From Flammeovirga yaeyamensis (GTDB lineage: Bacteria > Bacteroidota > Bacteroidia > Cytophagales > Flammeovirgaceae): DNA of 64,000 nucleotides. Positions 1 through 9,309 of this stretch are shown in pieces. Position 1 is the first letter of the stretch. Every line of letters starts with the position of its first letter. The stretch covers positions 930,001 to 994,000 of the forward strand of contig NZ_CP076133.1 of NCBI RefSeq assembly GCF_018736045.1, in the 5' to 3' direction. Both the position numbers and the translations under genes were made by a program. Under the pieces are notes generated by a model, which was given only the letters and a program-made list of their open reading frames with translations, did no database searches and was not told the DNA's origin.

Positions 1-3000
1 GAGGCGTTAATTATTGGTCAGATAAACTGATGAGCTTTGAGAAATTTGATGAAAGAAATGGTACTCAATTAGGTTACAATGTAGTGAACTCTATAGTTAA
101 CGGAGATAACAATACAATTTATTTTGGTACTGAAGGTGGTGGAATTACAATTTACGATTCTAAAAATCGAACTTTCTCAAAAATCGATGAGCTTTCTTAC
201 AGACATCCGATCGGTGGAGTGAAAACTTTATTGAGTGAAGGCAACGGAAAAGTTTGGTTAGGTACGTTTGATAGGGGTTTAGTACATCTAAACTTAAAAA
301 CGAAACAACATAAAGAATACAGATACGATATTGATAATCCAACATCAATTTCATCAGATAAATTGATTTCATTACAGAAAGCTGAAGATGGAAACTTATG
401 GGTGGGTACCATTAATGGAGGATTGAATCTATTGGATATCAAAAAGAATACCTTCACGCAATTTAAAGCAAACGATTCCATTCCAAAAATTGCACATAAT
501 AATGTCCGTTCATTAATGTTGAGTAGCAAAGGAGATCTATATGTTGGCACAGGTTTAGGTATCTCGATGTTAACAAAAAAGAGCTACCTAAATAGAAAGA
601 TGGACTTCCAATTTATTGCAATGGAAGAAGGAGTGAATAAGAATCCTTACATTAATGACATTATAGAAACCAATGATGGAAATATATGGGTAGGTACGCT
701 TAGTTCGGGTTTATACTCAATTATCGGTAATAAATTAACACCCGTTCATCTAAAAAATATTACTTCTGTGTATTCCATTGTTGAGGGAAAAAATGATCAC
801 AGGTTATGGATGAGTACAGAGAAAGGTATTGTATCCTATGATTTCAAATCAGGTGAACAAAAAATATTTAACAGTGATAATGGAGTTTCACCTAATGAGT
901 TCAATAGAGGTTCTCGTTTTATTGATACTGATGGAAAAATCTATTTTGGAGGTGCATCTGGCGTAACCTCTTTTCATCCTTCTTTATTAGGAAAACAAAA
1001 CGAATATGCTCCTGATGTTGTTTTAAGCGGCATCAGCTTGTTTGGTAATGACATAAAAACGGGAGATGAATATGGAATACTAGATCAATCTATTGAATTC
1101 ACTGATGAAATCACCTTAGATTATGATCAACATATATTTACGATTTCCTTTTCAATGCCTAATTATACATTCCCCGATAACAAGGCATACTCTTATCGTA
1201 TGTTGGGATTGGATGATGCTTGGATAAAAACAACAAACAATAATGTATCATATGCTATTCAGAAAGGAGGAGACTACATATTTGAAGTAAAAGGATACAA
1301 CAGTCATGGGGTAGAATCAGATAATGTTACTCGACTAAAAGTACATTTAAAAAGTGCTCCTTGGTTAACAACATGGGCATATATCCTCTATTCAATTGTC
1401 CTTATTGGTATTGTTGGATTGATCACTTACTTCTTTAGATCGAGAATTTATTTAGAGCATAAATTAGAAATGGAATCTCAGGAGTTGGTACATCAACAAG
1501 AAATCCATCAGCAAAAACTGAGATTCTTTACTAATATTTCACACGAATTCAGGACACCACTTACATTAATTTCTGGACCATTAGAAAAGTTAATATCAGA
1601 GTATAAAGGACCAAGTAATGTTTATAAGCAACTGCTTGTGATTAAGCAGAATACAGATCAGTTGTTTAAACTGATTAATGAGTTAATGGACTTTAGAAAA
1701 CTGGAGAATAACCAAGTTCAGTTGAAGGCAGCCAAAGGGAATATTGTCAAATTCATTCAAGAAATTTATTTGTCATTTTCTCAGCAAGCCAACCTTCGTT
1801 CTATTGAGTATACCTTTGATGCAAAAGAGGAAGAAATTGATCTTTATTACGATAGAGACCAATTAGAAAAAGTAATGTATAATCTTATTTCTAATGCATT
1901 TAAGTACACTCAACCTAAAGGATCAATTTCAATTCATGTAGGTGTAGAAGACGAGATGTTGACTATTGGAATTAAGGATAGTGGCATTGGTATTCCATCA
2001 AAACACCTTGATAAAATATTTGATAGATTCTACATGGCCTCACATGATGGAAGTAGATTAAAGAAGAAAAATGGATCTGGAATCGGCTTAGCTATTGTAA
2101 AAGATGTAATTGATTTACATAAAGGAGAAGTTAGGGTGGAAAGTGAGAAAGGAAAAGGAAGTCACTTTATCATTCAATTACACTTAGGTAGAGAACACCT
2201 AGCTGATGATGAAATAATTGAAGACTTTAAAGACAGTGAGGACATTTCTCAATACCATGAGTCAGAAGATTACTTGGAAGAGGTCAAAAATGCGTCCATC
2301 GATTTAATTGATGAAGAAGTAGAATCTGAAGAAAATAATGCTACTGTTTTGGTGGTAGAAGACAATCCTGATATCAGTAAATTTATACACAACATTTTAA
2401 GTACTTATTATAAAGTTCACATCGCGGAAAATGGAGCGGTAGGCTTCCAACAGGCATTATCATTACAACCCGATTTAATTATTAGTGATGTAATGATGCC
2501 AGTAATGGACGGTATTGAAATGTGTTCTAAGATAAAATCTGATGATAGAACAAGCCATATTCCGGTAATGCTGTTAACGGCAAGAACCTCATTGATCTAT
2601 AAAATAAATGCATTAGAATCAGGAGCAGAAGATTACTTAAGTAAACCTTTTGAAGTGAAAGAATTGATTCTAAAATGTAAAAATATGATCAATACGCAAC
2701 AGTCACTTCGAAAGAAATATGCTGATAATGGGGCCACAGTAGAAGTGGAAGAAAAGGTAAACTCTGTGGATGAGGTGTTGATGAATAATGCCTTTAAGAT
2801 TATCAAAGACAATGTGGATAATCAGTTCTTGAATATCAACTTCCTTTGTGAGGAGTTGGGAATAAGTAGATCACTGTTATTTACGAAGTTTAAGGCTTGG
2901 ACCAATCAAACGCCAAATGAATATATTCTCAATATCAGAATGAAAAAAGCTGGAACTTTAATTGAGCAAGGGAAAGTGAATATTTCAGAAGTTGGGTATA

Positions 3001-3113
3001 AAGTTGGGTTTAAGAGTGCCAACTATTTTTCTAAATCATTTAAGAAACACTTTAACATGAGTCCAAAAGAATACCAAGCAAAATTTAAAGAGAGTTTAGG
3101 TATCGAAGACTAG
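1..3113 (+). CDS. Hybrid two-component system regulator (HTCS), 5' end outside the window
   Basis: This is an inner-membrane sensor and transcription factor in one chain, of the type that senses oligosaccharides in the periplasm and switches on an adjacent PUL. The frame is open back to base 3, before the first visible Met at base 30, so the N-terminus (signal peptide and early propeller blades) is missing. Counting from that Met: two-component-regulator propeller repeats at about 1-320, a Y_Y_Y domain at about 365-440, a membrane segment at about 448-470, a histidine kinase with H-box His505 (NISHEFRTPL), a HATPase domain to about 720, a receiver domain with phosphoacceptor Asp820 (SDVMMPVMDG), and a C-terminal AraC-type helix-turn-helix at about 915-1020. 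A strong terminator follows. It most likely controls the susC operon immediately downstream; the ligand is inferred to be an ulvan oligosaccharide. Confidence 0.93.
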   Translation, partial: GVNYWSDKLMSFEKFDERNGTQLGYNVVNSIVNGDNNTIYFGTEGGGITIYDSKNRTFSKIDELSYRHPIGGVKTLLSEGNGKVWLGTFDRGLVHLNLKTKQHKEYRYDIDNPTSISSDKLISLQKAEDGNLWVGTINGGLNLLDIKKNTFTQFKANDSIPKIAHNNVRSLMLSSKGDLYVGTGLGISMLTKKSYLNRKMDFQFIAMEEGVNKNPYINDIIETNDGNIWVGTLSSGLYSIIGNKLTPVHLKNITSVYSIVEGKNDHRLWMSTEKGIVSYDFKSGEQKIFNSDNGVSPNEFNRGSRFIDTDGKIYFGGASGVTSFHPSLLGKQNEYAPDVVLSGISLFGNDIKTGDEYGILDQSIEFTDEITLDYDQHIFTISFSMPNYTFPDNKAYSYRMLGLDDAWIKTTNNNVSYAIQKGGDYIFEVKGYNSHGVESDNVTRLKVHLKSAPWLTTWAYILYSIVLIGIVGLITYFFRSRIYLEHKLEMESQELVHQQEIHQQKLRFFTNISHEFRTPLTLISGPLEKLISEYKGPSNVYKQLLVIKQNTDQLFKLINELMDFRKLENNQVQLKAAKGNIVKFIQEIYLSFSQQANLRSIEYTFDAKEEEIDLYYDRDQLEKVMYNLISNAFKYTQPKGSISIHVGVEDEMLTIGIKDSGIGIPSKHLDKIFDRFYMASHDGSRLKKKNGSGIGLAIVKDVIDLHKGEVRVESEKGKGSHFIIQLHLGREHLADDEIIEDFKDSEDISQYHESEDYLEEVKNASIDLIDEEVESEENNATVLVVEDNPDISKFIHNILSTYYKVHIAENGAVGFQQALSLQPDLIISDVMMPVMDGIEMCSKIKSDDRTSHIPVMLLTARTSLIYKINALESGAEDYLSKPFEVKELILKCKNMINTQQSLRKKYADNGATVEVEEKVNSVDEVLMNNAFKIIKDNVDNQFLNINFLCEELGISRSLLFTKFKAWTNQTPNEYILNIRMKKAGTLIEQGKVNISEVGYKVGFKSANYFSKSFKKHFNMSPKEYQAKFKESLGIED

Positions 3114-3135
3114 TAAATTTATATATAAAGTTATA

Positions 3136-3187
3136 AGAAAGGGCTATTGCATTTAACATGTGATAGCCCTTTCTATTTCTTTTTTGA
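3136..3187 (+). terminator. Rho-independent terminator after the HTCS gene
   Basis: A perfect 12-bp inverted repeat (AGAAAGGGCTAT at 3136-3147 and its complement at 3163-3174) is followed by a T-rich run. It separates the regulator transcript from the susC operon. Confidence 0.85.
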
Positions 3188-3872
3188 ATAGTCTATTTAT
3201 CGAATTCTCAATCATTATTTTACTGGTCATCATTAATAGTTTTCAACTGTTTTAATGAATGTAAATAAGATTATTCTTATCTTGTTAATTACAATGAATT
3301 TTTTGATTTAGGATATATATACATTGGGGTATATATCAATTATTTAAACAGATTTGACTACAACATAAGAAATAAAATGATTTAGTTTTCGTACCCTTTA
3401 AAAAGTGTCGATTTGACAATAAAATAGTCTAAATAGATAGTCAAATACTACTTATAGGACAATTTTACTTCTTTTAGAGATTATTTTACAATAGATTTTT
3501 TCGTACTTCAAATCGTCAAAAGGACTTATTTTTTCAATTCGTGGACACACCAGATGAACCTTTAGATTTTAATAAGATAATCAATGGAAGTCCCAATTAC
3601 CGGTAACAAAAAATAAGGAAGTGAATAAGAACTTTTATTGCTCACTTTTTAATGTATTTAAAACAGTATGAAATGGAACATCAAAACTACAACAGCATTG
3701 TTATAACACTTCGTTGTTAGGCATTCTTTTGAATCGCCGAGTCATACGCTTATGGAAGCATCATGAGTGAGTATGCTAACTAATTATTTTATATACAATC
3801 TTCAATTTAGACGATCTAAAAAATCTCAAAATTCAGAGATTAGTTTACCGAACTAATACAAAATGTATAACT
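3188..3872 (+). promoter_or_regulatory. Long regulatory intergenic region / leader upstream of the first susC
   Basis: About 690 bp without a convincing gene. Visible structure: an AT-rich inverted repeat at 3312-3337 (GATATATATAC ... GTATATATC), a TCAAATAC element at 3441-3448 whose core recurs upstream of the second susC, a 5-bp inverted repeat at 3824-3840, and a 7-bp inverted repeat ATTAGTT/AACTAAT at 3839-3857 only 15 bases before the susC start codon. HTCS operators and long susC leaders usually lie in such regions. I could not assign a promoter with confidence. Confidence 0.5.
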
Positions 3873-6800
3873 ATGAAGGATAAAATTTTACGAAGACTTC
3901 TGTTATTGTCTGCTCTACTAATGTTATGCAATATGAAATTGCTAGCACAAGACAAATTAACTGTTTCTGGTATTGTAACATCAAGTGATGATGGTATCCC
4001 GATGCCAGGGGTGAATGTAGTTATTCAAGGAACAGATATTGGAACAATTACTACAATAGATGGTAAGTATAAATTAAATGTTTCTCCAAACGATGTAATT
4101 ACTTTCTCATTTATTGGTTATGTAACTGAATCAGTAAATGTAGGAGGAAGAACAAAAATCGATTTTACCATCAAACCAGACTTGGAACAACTCGATGAAG
4201 TGGTCGTTATTGGTTATGGTGAGCAAAATCGTAGAGATGTAACAGGTGGTATTGTATCTGTAAAGTCTGACGAATTAACTCAGGCGACGCCTTCTTCTGC
4301 TTTAGAAGGTATGCAGGGTAGATTATCTGGTGTATCGATTACATCGAATGGTGGTCCTGGTGCAGGTTCTGAAATCTCTATTAGAGGTACATCAACTTTA
4401 AACAGTGGTACTGGTCCATTATATGTTGTAGATGGACAACAAATGGAAGACATCAATAACTTAAACCCAGAAGATATTGAATCTATCGAGGTATTAAAAG
4501 ATGGAGCTTCTGCAGCAATCTATGGTTCGAAATCGGCTAACGGTGTAATAATTATTACTACAAAATCTGGTAAAGCAGGTAAGACTAAAATTAATGCAAG
4601 CTTTGTACAAGGTTGGAACACTTTAGCCTCGAAAATACCTGTTTCTAACACTAGACAAGCCAAGATTTATGCAGACGCTAGAAAAGGTAATGATAAAGAT
4701 GCAACTCCACTAGATTCTTTATCTACTATCTATAATCAAGATTTTGATTATCAAGATATGATCACGAGAGTTTCTCAAAGACAACAATTTGGATTGTCTT
4801 TAAGTGGAGGAACAGAAGCAGCTAATTTCTATTGGAATACAGGTTACATTGGTCAAGATGGTGTTGTAAATAATTCAGATTATTTAAGATATAATACTAC
4901 ATTAAATGTAAACTTTAAGGCAACAAGTTGGTTAAAGGCAGGTACAAGAATCATGGGATCTTATTCTGAGCAAAACGGTTTAAATACAGGTGCTGTATTT
5001 GGTCAGATTTCAACTCACTTCCCTTACTTGCCAGTACAAGATGCAGATGGAACATTTATTCCTCAAACATCAAGTCAACAAAATATTCTTGCGGAAACAT
5101 TATTTACAGAGAGAAGAAGAAGAAAATATAGAGGACAAGCTTTCGGTTTTGCTGAATTTCAAATCTTACCTTCTTTAAAGTTTAAATCAACTATTGGTAT
5201 TGATGTTCACTTTAAGCGTAACAACGATTTTAACCCTACTATTGTACAACCAATGGGTCGTGATGCTTCAGGTAGTCAAACAACAGAACATGATTTTAGT
5301 ATACAACAAGAAAACTATTTAAGTTGGAAGAAGAAGTTCAAGGATCATAATATATCAGCAATGGTAGGTATGCAAACGCAAACTTGGACGGATGAGTATG
5401 CAAGATTCGAATCGAACTCATTCAATAACGATATCAACAGAACGTTCAACAACGTAGCAGAATTAACTGCTGGTAATTCAAGAACAGAGACAGAAAAACA
5501 CTCAATTGTATCTCAATATGGTCGTTTTACTTACGACTTTAAAGGGAAGTATTTAGTGGCTGCAACTATTAGAAGAGATGGATCTTCTAGATTCGGTGAA
5601 AACAACAAATATGGTATTTTCCCAGGGGCATCTGTAGGTTGGAGAATTAGTGATGAATTCTTTATGAAGCCATTAAAACCAGTACTTTCAGATATGAAAT
5701 TCCGTGCAGGTGTATCTCAAAATGGTAACGAAAGAATCCCGAACTTCGAAAGTAGAACATTATACCAACCAGGTTATTTCTACGATGGTGTAAATGGTAT
5801 TGGTGTAAGTCAGTTGGGTAACCCAGATCTAGTTTGGGAAACGACACAACAAGCTTATGTTGGGGTAGACTTAGGTTTATTCGAAGACAAAATCAATATT
5901 AATGTAGATTACTATGAGAAGTTAACATCAGACCTTCTTTATAGTGTTCCATTACCGCAAGAAACAGGTTTTTCTAGTGTAAGAAGTAATATTGGTGAGA
6001 TTAAAAACAGCGGTCTAGAGTTTAACATTAGTGCGAATATTATCAACAAAGAAAACTTCCAATGGTATTCTAGTTTCAATATCGCCACAAACGTAAACGA
6101 GATTGTTAAACTTGCTGAGAAAGACGGTAGAATTATTCAAGGTGAATACATTATTGAAGAAGGTGGATCGATTGGTGATATTTATGGTTATACTGCCTTG
6201 GGCGTCTTCCCTTATGATGAGTCGAATGCATTTGATAACGATGGTAATCAATTAACGCCAATATTTGATGATGAAGGTAATTTCACTAGATATGAATTGA
6301 ATGGTAGAGAGTATTCAGGAGAAATTAATCAGTTGAAAGTTCAAAACCGTGTATTAGAAGGTGGTGATGTTCATTGGCAAGACCACGATGGTGACTTTAA
6401 CATTGATGCAGATAATGACCGTTCAGTAATTGGTAATGGTTTACCTGAATTATTTGGTGGTTTATACAACGAGTTCTCTTACAAGGGAATTAAGCTTTCT
6501 GTCTTATTCGACTTCAATTTCGGTAACGATATTTATAAGAAATACGATGAGACAAGAAACCAACGTTTAGTCACAACAGTAGTTCCTGGACCAGAAAGAA
6601 TCGATGGTGCTTGGTATGAACAAGGTGATGTAGCAAGATATCCAACTTTATATTCTAAGTCGGCTTCTAAAAACAACTTAGGACCTAACACATTCTGGAT
6701 TAGCAAAGCAGACTTTATTAAACTTCGTTCAGTACGTATCGATTATTCATTACCAAAAACATTAATGGATAAAGTAAGCTTTATGTCGAATGTATCTTTC

Positions 6801-6953
6801 TATGTATCAGGTCTTAATTTACTTACGTGGACCAACTTTGATGGATATAACCCAGAACTTGGATCAAATGGTAACGCACTTAAACCTGGTCTAGATAACC
6901 TAAGATATCCACTTTCAAGAGAATATTTAGCAGGTATTCAAGTTCAATTTTAA
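3873..6953 (+). CDS. susC: SusC-like TonB-dependent outer-membrane oligosaccharide transporter (PUL 1)
   Basis: This protein should form the 22-stranded outer-membrane barrel that imports oligosaccharides using TonB energy, with the downstream SusD lipoprotein as its lid. At 1026 residues it has the usual family length. A signal peptide ends near LLAQ (about residue 26). A carboxypeptidase-regulatory-like domain follows at about 32-105, then the SusC-type TonB-box/plug start (DEVVVIGYGEQ, about 107-117), the plug to about 235, and a barrel ending in an aromatic-rich strand (VQF). There is no N-terminal STN signalling domain, so an ECF sigma/anti-sigma control circuit is unlikely, which fits control by the adjacent HTCS. 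susD begins 31 bases downstream. Confidence 0.95.
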   Translation: MKDKILRRLLLLSALLMLCNMKLLAQDKLTVSGIVTSSDDGIPMPGVNVVIQGTDIGTITTIDGKYKLNVSPNDVITFSFIGYVTESVNVGGRTKIDFTIKPDLEQLDEVVVIGYGEQNRRDVTGGIVSVKSDELTQATPSSALEGMQGRLSGVSITSNGGPGAGSEISIRGTSTLNSGTGPLYVVDGQQMEDINNLNPEDIESIEVLKDGASAAIYGSKSANGVIIITTKSGKAGKTKINASFVQGWNTLASKIPVSNTRQAKIYADARKGNDKDATPLDSLSTIYNQDFDYQDMITRVSQRQQFGLSLSGGTEAANFYWNTGYIGQDGVVNNSDYLRYNTTLNVNFKATSWLKAGTRIMGSYSEQNGLNTGAVFGQISTHFPYLPVQDADGTFIPQTSSQQNILAETLFTERRRRKYRGQAFGFAEFQILPSLKFKSTIGIDVHFKRNNDFNPTIVQPMGRDASGSQTTEHDFSIQQENYLSWKKKFKDHNISAMVGMQTQTWTDEYARFESNSFNNDINRTFNNVAELTAGNSRTETEKHSIVSQYGRFTYDFKGKYLVAATIRRDGSSRFGENNKYGIFPGASVGWRISDEFFMKPLKPVLSDMKFRAGVSQNGNERIPNFESRTLYQPGYFYDGVNGIGVSQLGNPDLVWETTQQAYVGVDLGLFEDKININVDYYEKLTSDLLYSVPLPQETGFSSVRSNIGEIKNSGLEFNISANIINKENFQWYSSFNIATNVNEIVKLAEKDGRIIQGEYIIEEGGSIGDIYGYTALGVFPYDESNAFDNDGNQLTPIFDDEGNFTRYELNGREYSGEINQLKVQNRVLEGGDVHWQDHDGDFNIDADNDRSVIGNGLPELFGGLYNEFSYKGIKLSVLFDFNFGNDIYKKYDETRNQRLVTTVVPGPERIDGAWYEQGDVARYPTLYSKSASKNNLGPNTFWISKADFIKLRSVRIDYSLPKTLMDKVSFMSNVSFYVSGLNLLTWTNFDGYNPELGSNGNALKPGLDNLRYPLSREYLAGIQVQF

Positions 6954-6984
6954 TGATTAAAAATTTTTTAAAGACATATATATA

Positions 6985-8472
6985 ATGAAAGGATTTAGAA
7001 ATATTCGTTGGGCGATTTCATTATTGGTCCCAATGTATCTACTGACTGGATGTGATCATCTTCTAAGTGTGGAACCTGATAGTCAAATTGGTGTAAATCA
7101 GTTTTGGAAAACAGAAAATGATGCTAGATCAGGTGTTGCCGCAATATATGATGCTGCTCAAGATGCTTATGGATACAAATACTTTATTTGGGGTGAATTA
7201 AGGTCTGATAACTTTGGTGCACATCCAAATGCAGAAAAAGTAGAAGCGATACAATTAACAGGGAATGATCTTACCGACCAAAACGAAAATTATGGTGGTT
7301 GGGGCGAAATGTATAATATGATCTTAAAGGCAAATTTAGCTATTGAGAATATCCCGAATATTACAGGTGATATAAATAGTCAATTAGGTCAGGCATATGC
7401 ATTGAGATCTTTTGCTTATTTCGACTTGGTAAGAGCCTACGGTGATGTACCTTTATATACATCAATTCCTTCTGGTCTTGATGATGACATTTTCCGTGAA
7501 AAAACATCTGCTGATGTAATCATGAATGAGATTGTTATTCCAGATATGTTAAAGGCGGAAGAATTACTTACTACTCCAAAAGATCGTTTTACATTTTCGA
7601 AATCAAGTATTTACTGCTTACAAGCAGAGGTGTATATGCACATTGGAGAACATGGTAAAGCGAAAGAAGTTTTAGATAAATTAGTAGCAATGGGCGAATT
7701 TTCTTTAGTAAATACTGCAGAAGAGTTCCACGCGCTATTTAGAAATGAGCCAGAAAGAGCAGGTCTTTCTTCTAATCAAATGGAAACAGGTCCTGAGTTA
7801 ATTTTCTCTATTGTGTATAACTTGGAGCAAGATCTTAAGCAAAGTGATGTATACAAAATCTTCTGGCCTGGTGTACCAGCATATGCAGTTTCTAAATCTC
7901 TAGAAGAAAAATGGAATGCCACTTTTCCAACAGATTCTATTGAATGGGTAACGAAATATCCTGATTTCACTCCATCGGCAGTAGATGATAACGGTAGAAC
8001 AATTTATGGTGACTATTTCCGTTACGTTCAAATGATTGAGGGTGATAAAGAAATCGGTGAAAAGAGATACGGAAAGTACAATCTTGTGAACTATCCAGCA
8101 GCAGACGATGATACCGATATTGTAGTTTATAGATATGCAGGTATGTTATTATTACTAGCAGAGGCAGAAGTACAATTAGGTAATTATCAAGTAGCTGTAG
8201 ATTTAGTAAACCGTATTCGTTCGAATAGAGATTTACCACAAATATCCATCTTAGATTATCCAACAAAAAACGATTTATTAAACGCAGTTTTGGATGAACG
8301 TCAATTCGAATTAATTGGTGAGGGTAAGAGATGGCACGACTTAAGAAGAACGAACAAAGTAGTGGAAGTGATGAACCCTATCAACGGACAAGAAGCGGAT
8401 AGATTATTATTCCCAATTTGGTTCCAACATATGGTGGACAATCCGAACATTACACAAAATTCTGGCTACTAA
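6985..8472 (+). CDS. susD: SusD/RagB-like surface glycan-binding lipoprotein (PUL 1)
   Basis: This is the partner lipoprotein that binds the glycan at the cell surface and closes over the SusC barrel. The N-terminal signal ends in the lipobox LLTGC (Cys at about residue 23). The body carries typical RagB/SusD features: tetratricopeptide-like helices with QAYALRSFAYFDLVRAYGDVP (about 132-152), and the C-terminal LNAVLDERQFELIGEGKRWHDLRR signature (about 432-455), given here as key family segments. Its 495 residues are normal for the family. It lies directly after susC and before a short fasciclin-like lipoprotein, so the three genes form one operon closed by the hairpin at 9249. Confidence 0.94.
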   Translation: MKGFRNIRWAISLLVPMYLLTGCDHLLSVEPDSQIGVNQFWKTENDARSGVAAIYDAAQDAYGYKYFIWGELRSDNFGAHPNAEKVEAIQLTGNDLTDQNENYGGWGEMYNMILKANLAIENIPNITGDINSQLGQAYALRSFAYFDLVRAYGDVPLYTSIPSGLDDDIFREKTSADVIMNEIVIPDMLKAEELLTTPKDRFTFSKSSIYCLQAEVYMHIGEHGKAKEVLDKLVAMGEFSLVNTAEEFHALFRNEPERAGLSSNQMETGPELIFSIVYNLEQDLKQSDVYKIFWPGVPAYAVSKSLEEKWNATFPTDSIEWVTKYPDFTPSAVDDNGRTIYGDYFRYVQMIEGDKEIGEKRYGKYNLVNYPAADDDTDIVVYRYAGMLLLLAEAEVQLGNYQVAVDLVNRIRSNRDLPQISILDYPTKNDLLNAVLDERQFELIGEGKRWHDLRRTNKVVEVMNPINGQEADRLLFPIWFQHMVDNPNITQNSGY

Positions 8473-8484
8473 AATTTGAATGAA

Positions 8485-9174
8485 ATGAAAGGAATAATCA
8501 AAAAAATATCGAATATATTCTTGCTTATTGGTTTAGTTGCAGTATCGGTAAGTTGTGATTTACAATTACAAAAAGAGTGGAAATACGTTCCAGAACCTGC
8601 AGGTAATAAGCCAACAGGTATGACAGCTATGGAATGGATTACTATGATAAATGCTGACACTACCTACAATGATGCTAATGGAGATCCGGAGTTTAAGTAT
8701 TTATTGGAAGCAATTAACCATACTGGATTATCTGAGCTATATAGTGATGAAAGCAATAATAGAACGTTCTTTATATTAAGAAACTCTGCATTTGTTGGGA
8801 GTAATCAATTGATATCGGATATGACCGGTTCACCATCAACTCCAATAGCAGAAATAGAAGTAGAACGTTTAACAAAGGCATTGAAATACCATATTGTGTC
8901 TGAGGAGTTAAGTCAAGAAACAATCCCGAAGAATGACTTTTTCTTCTACTATCAAACACTTGTAGAGGGTGAAGAAGGTGAGATTGAAATTCATAAAAGG
9001 CTTTTCAATCAGCAAATGAGAATCAATACTAAGATTGATAGAGTGGGATCGGGAGATACCCCTACAAATATGCCAAGTACATCAAAAGGTAGAGGTGTAG
9101 ATTTACACAACTATATTTTTAATAATGGTATAGGACATCAAATAAACGGTTACGTTAGGTATACTGCATTCTAA
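8485..9174 (+). CDS. Fasciclin (FAS1)-like lipoprotein, third gene of the susCD operon
   Basis: This is a short lipoprotein (229 residues from the ATG at 8485) with a signal ending at VSVSC (Cys about 24 from that start). Residues about 65-225 resemble a FAS1 domain: FKYLLEAINHTGLSELY, then NRTFFILRNSAF (the 'FAPTDEAF' position) and LTKALKYHIVSEEL (the 'L.YHIV' position). FAS1 domains mediate adhesion or ligand binding, and in Bacteroidota PULs such proteins sit where SusE/SusF surface proteins usually sit. I infer a cell-surface binding role for the same glycan. An upstream in-frame TTG at 8476 could extend it by three codons, but the ATG next to the signal peptide is the better start. The FAS1 assignment is by motif only. 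Confidence 0.75.
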   Translation: MKGIIKKISNIFLLIGLVAVSVSCDLQLQKEWKYVPEPAGNKPTGMTAMEWITMINADTTYNDANGDPEFKYLLEAINHTGLSELYSDESNNRTFFILRNSAFVGSNQLISDMTGSPSTPIAEIEVERLTKALKYHIVSEELSQETIPKNDFFFYYQTLVEGEEGEIEIHKRLFNQQMRINTKIDRVGSGDTPTNMPSTSKGRGVDLHNYIFNNGIGHQINGYVRYTAF

Positions 9175-9248
9175 GTCAAATGAACGGATAATTTATGATA
9201 AATAGCTAGTTTCTACTATAATTCGAAAGAGGCTATTTCAATATTGCG

Positions 9249-9279
9249 AAAAGGCAGACATTATTGTCTGCCTTTTTTT
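9249..9279 (+). terminator. Rho-independent terminator after the first susCD operon
   Basis: A 12-bp perfect stem (AAAAGGCAGACA / TGTCTGCCTTTT) with a 4-base loop runs directly into a T tract. The following GH78 gene starts only about 30 bases later, so it needs read-through or its own promoter. Confidence 0.85.
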
Positions 9280-9309
9280 AAAATTATCGATAACTAAAAC
9301 TTTAGATTA

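Noticed and set aside
197-550. Minus-strand open frame of 117 residues inside the HTCS gene
   Set aside because: It lies wholly inside the plus-strand regulator, in a frame opposed to a clear multi-domain protein, and shows no domain or signal of its own.
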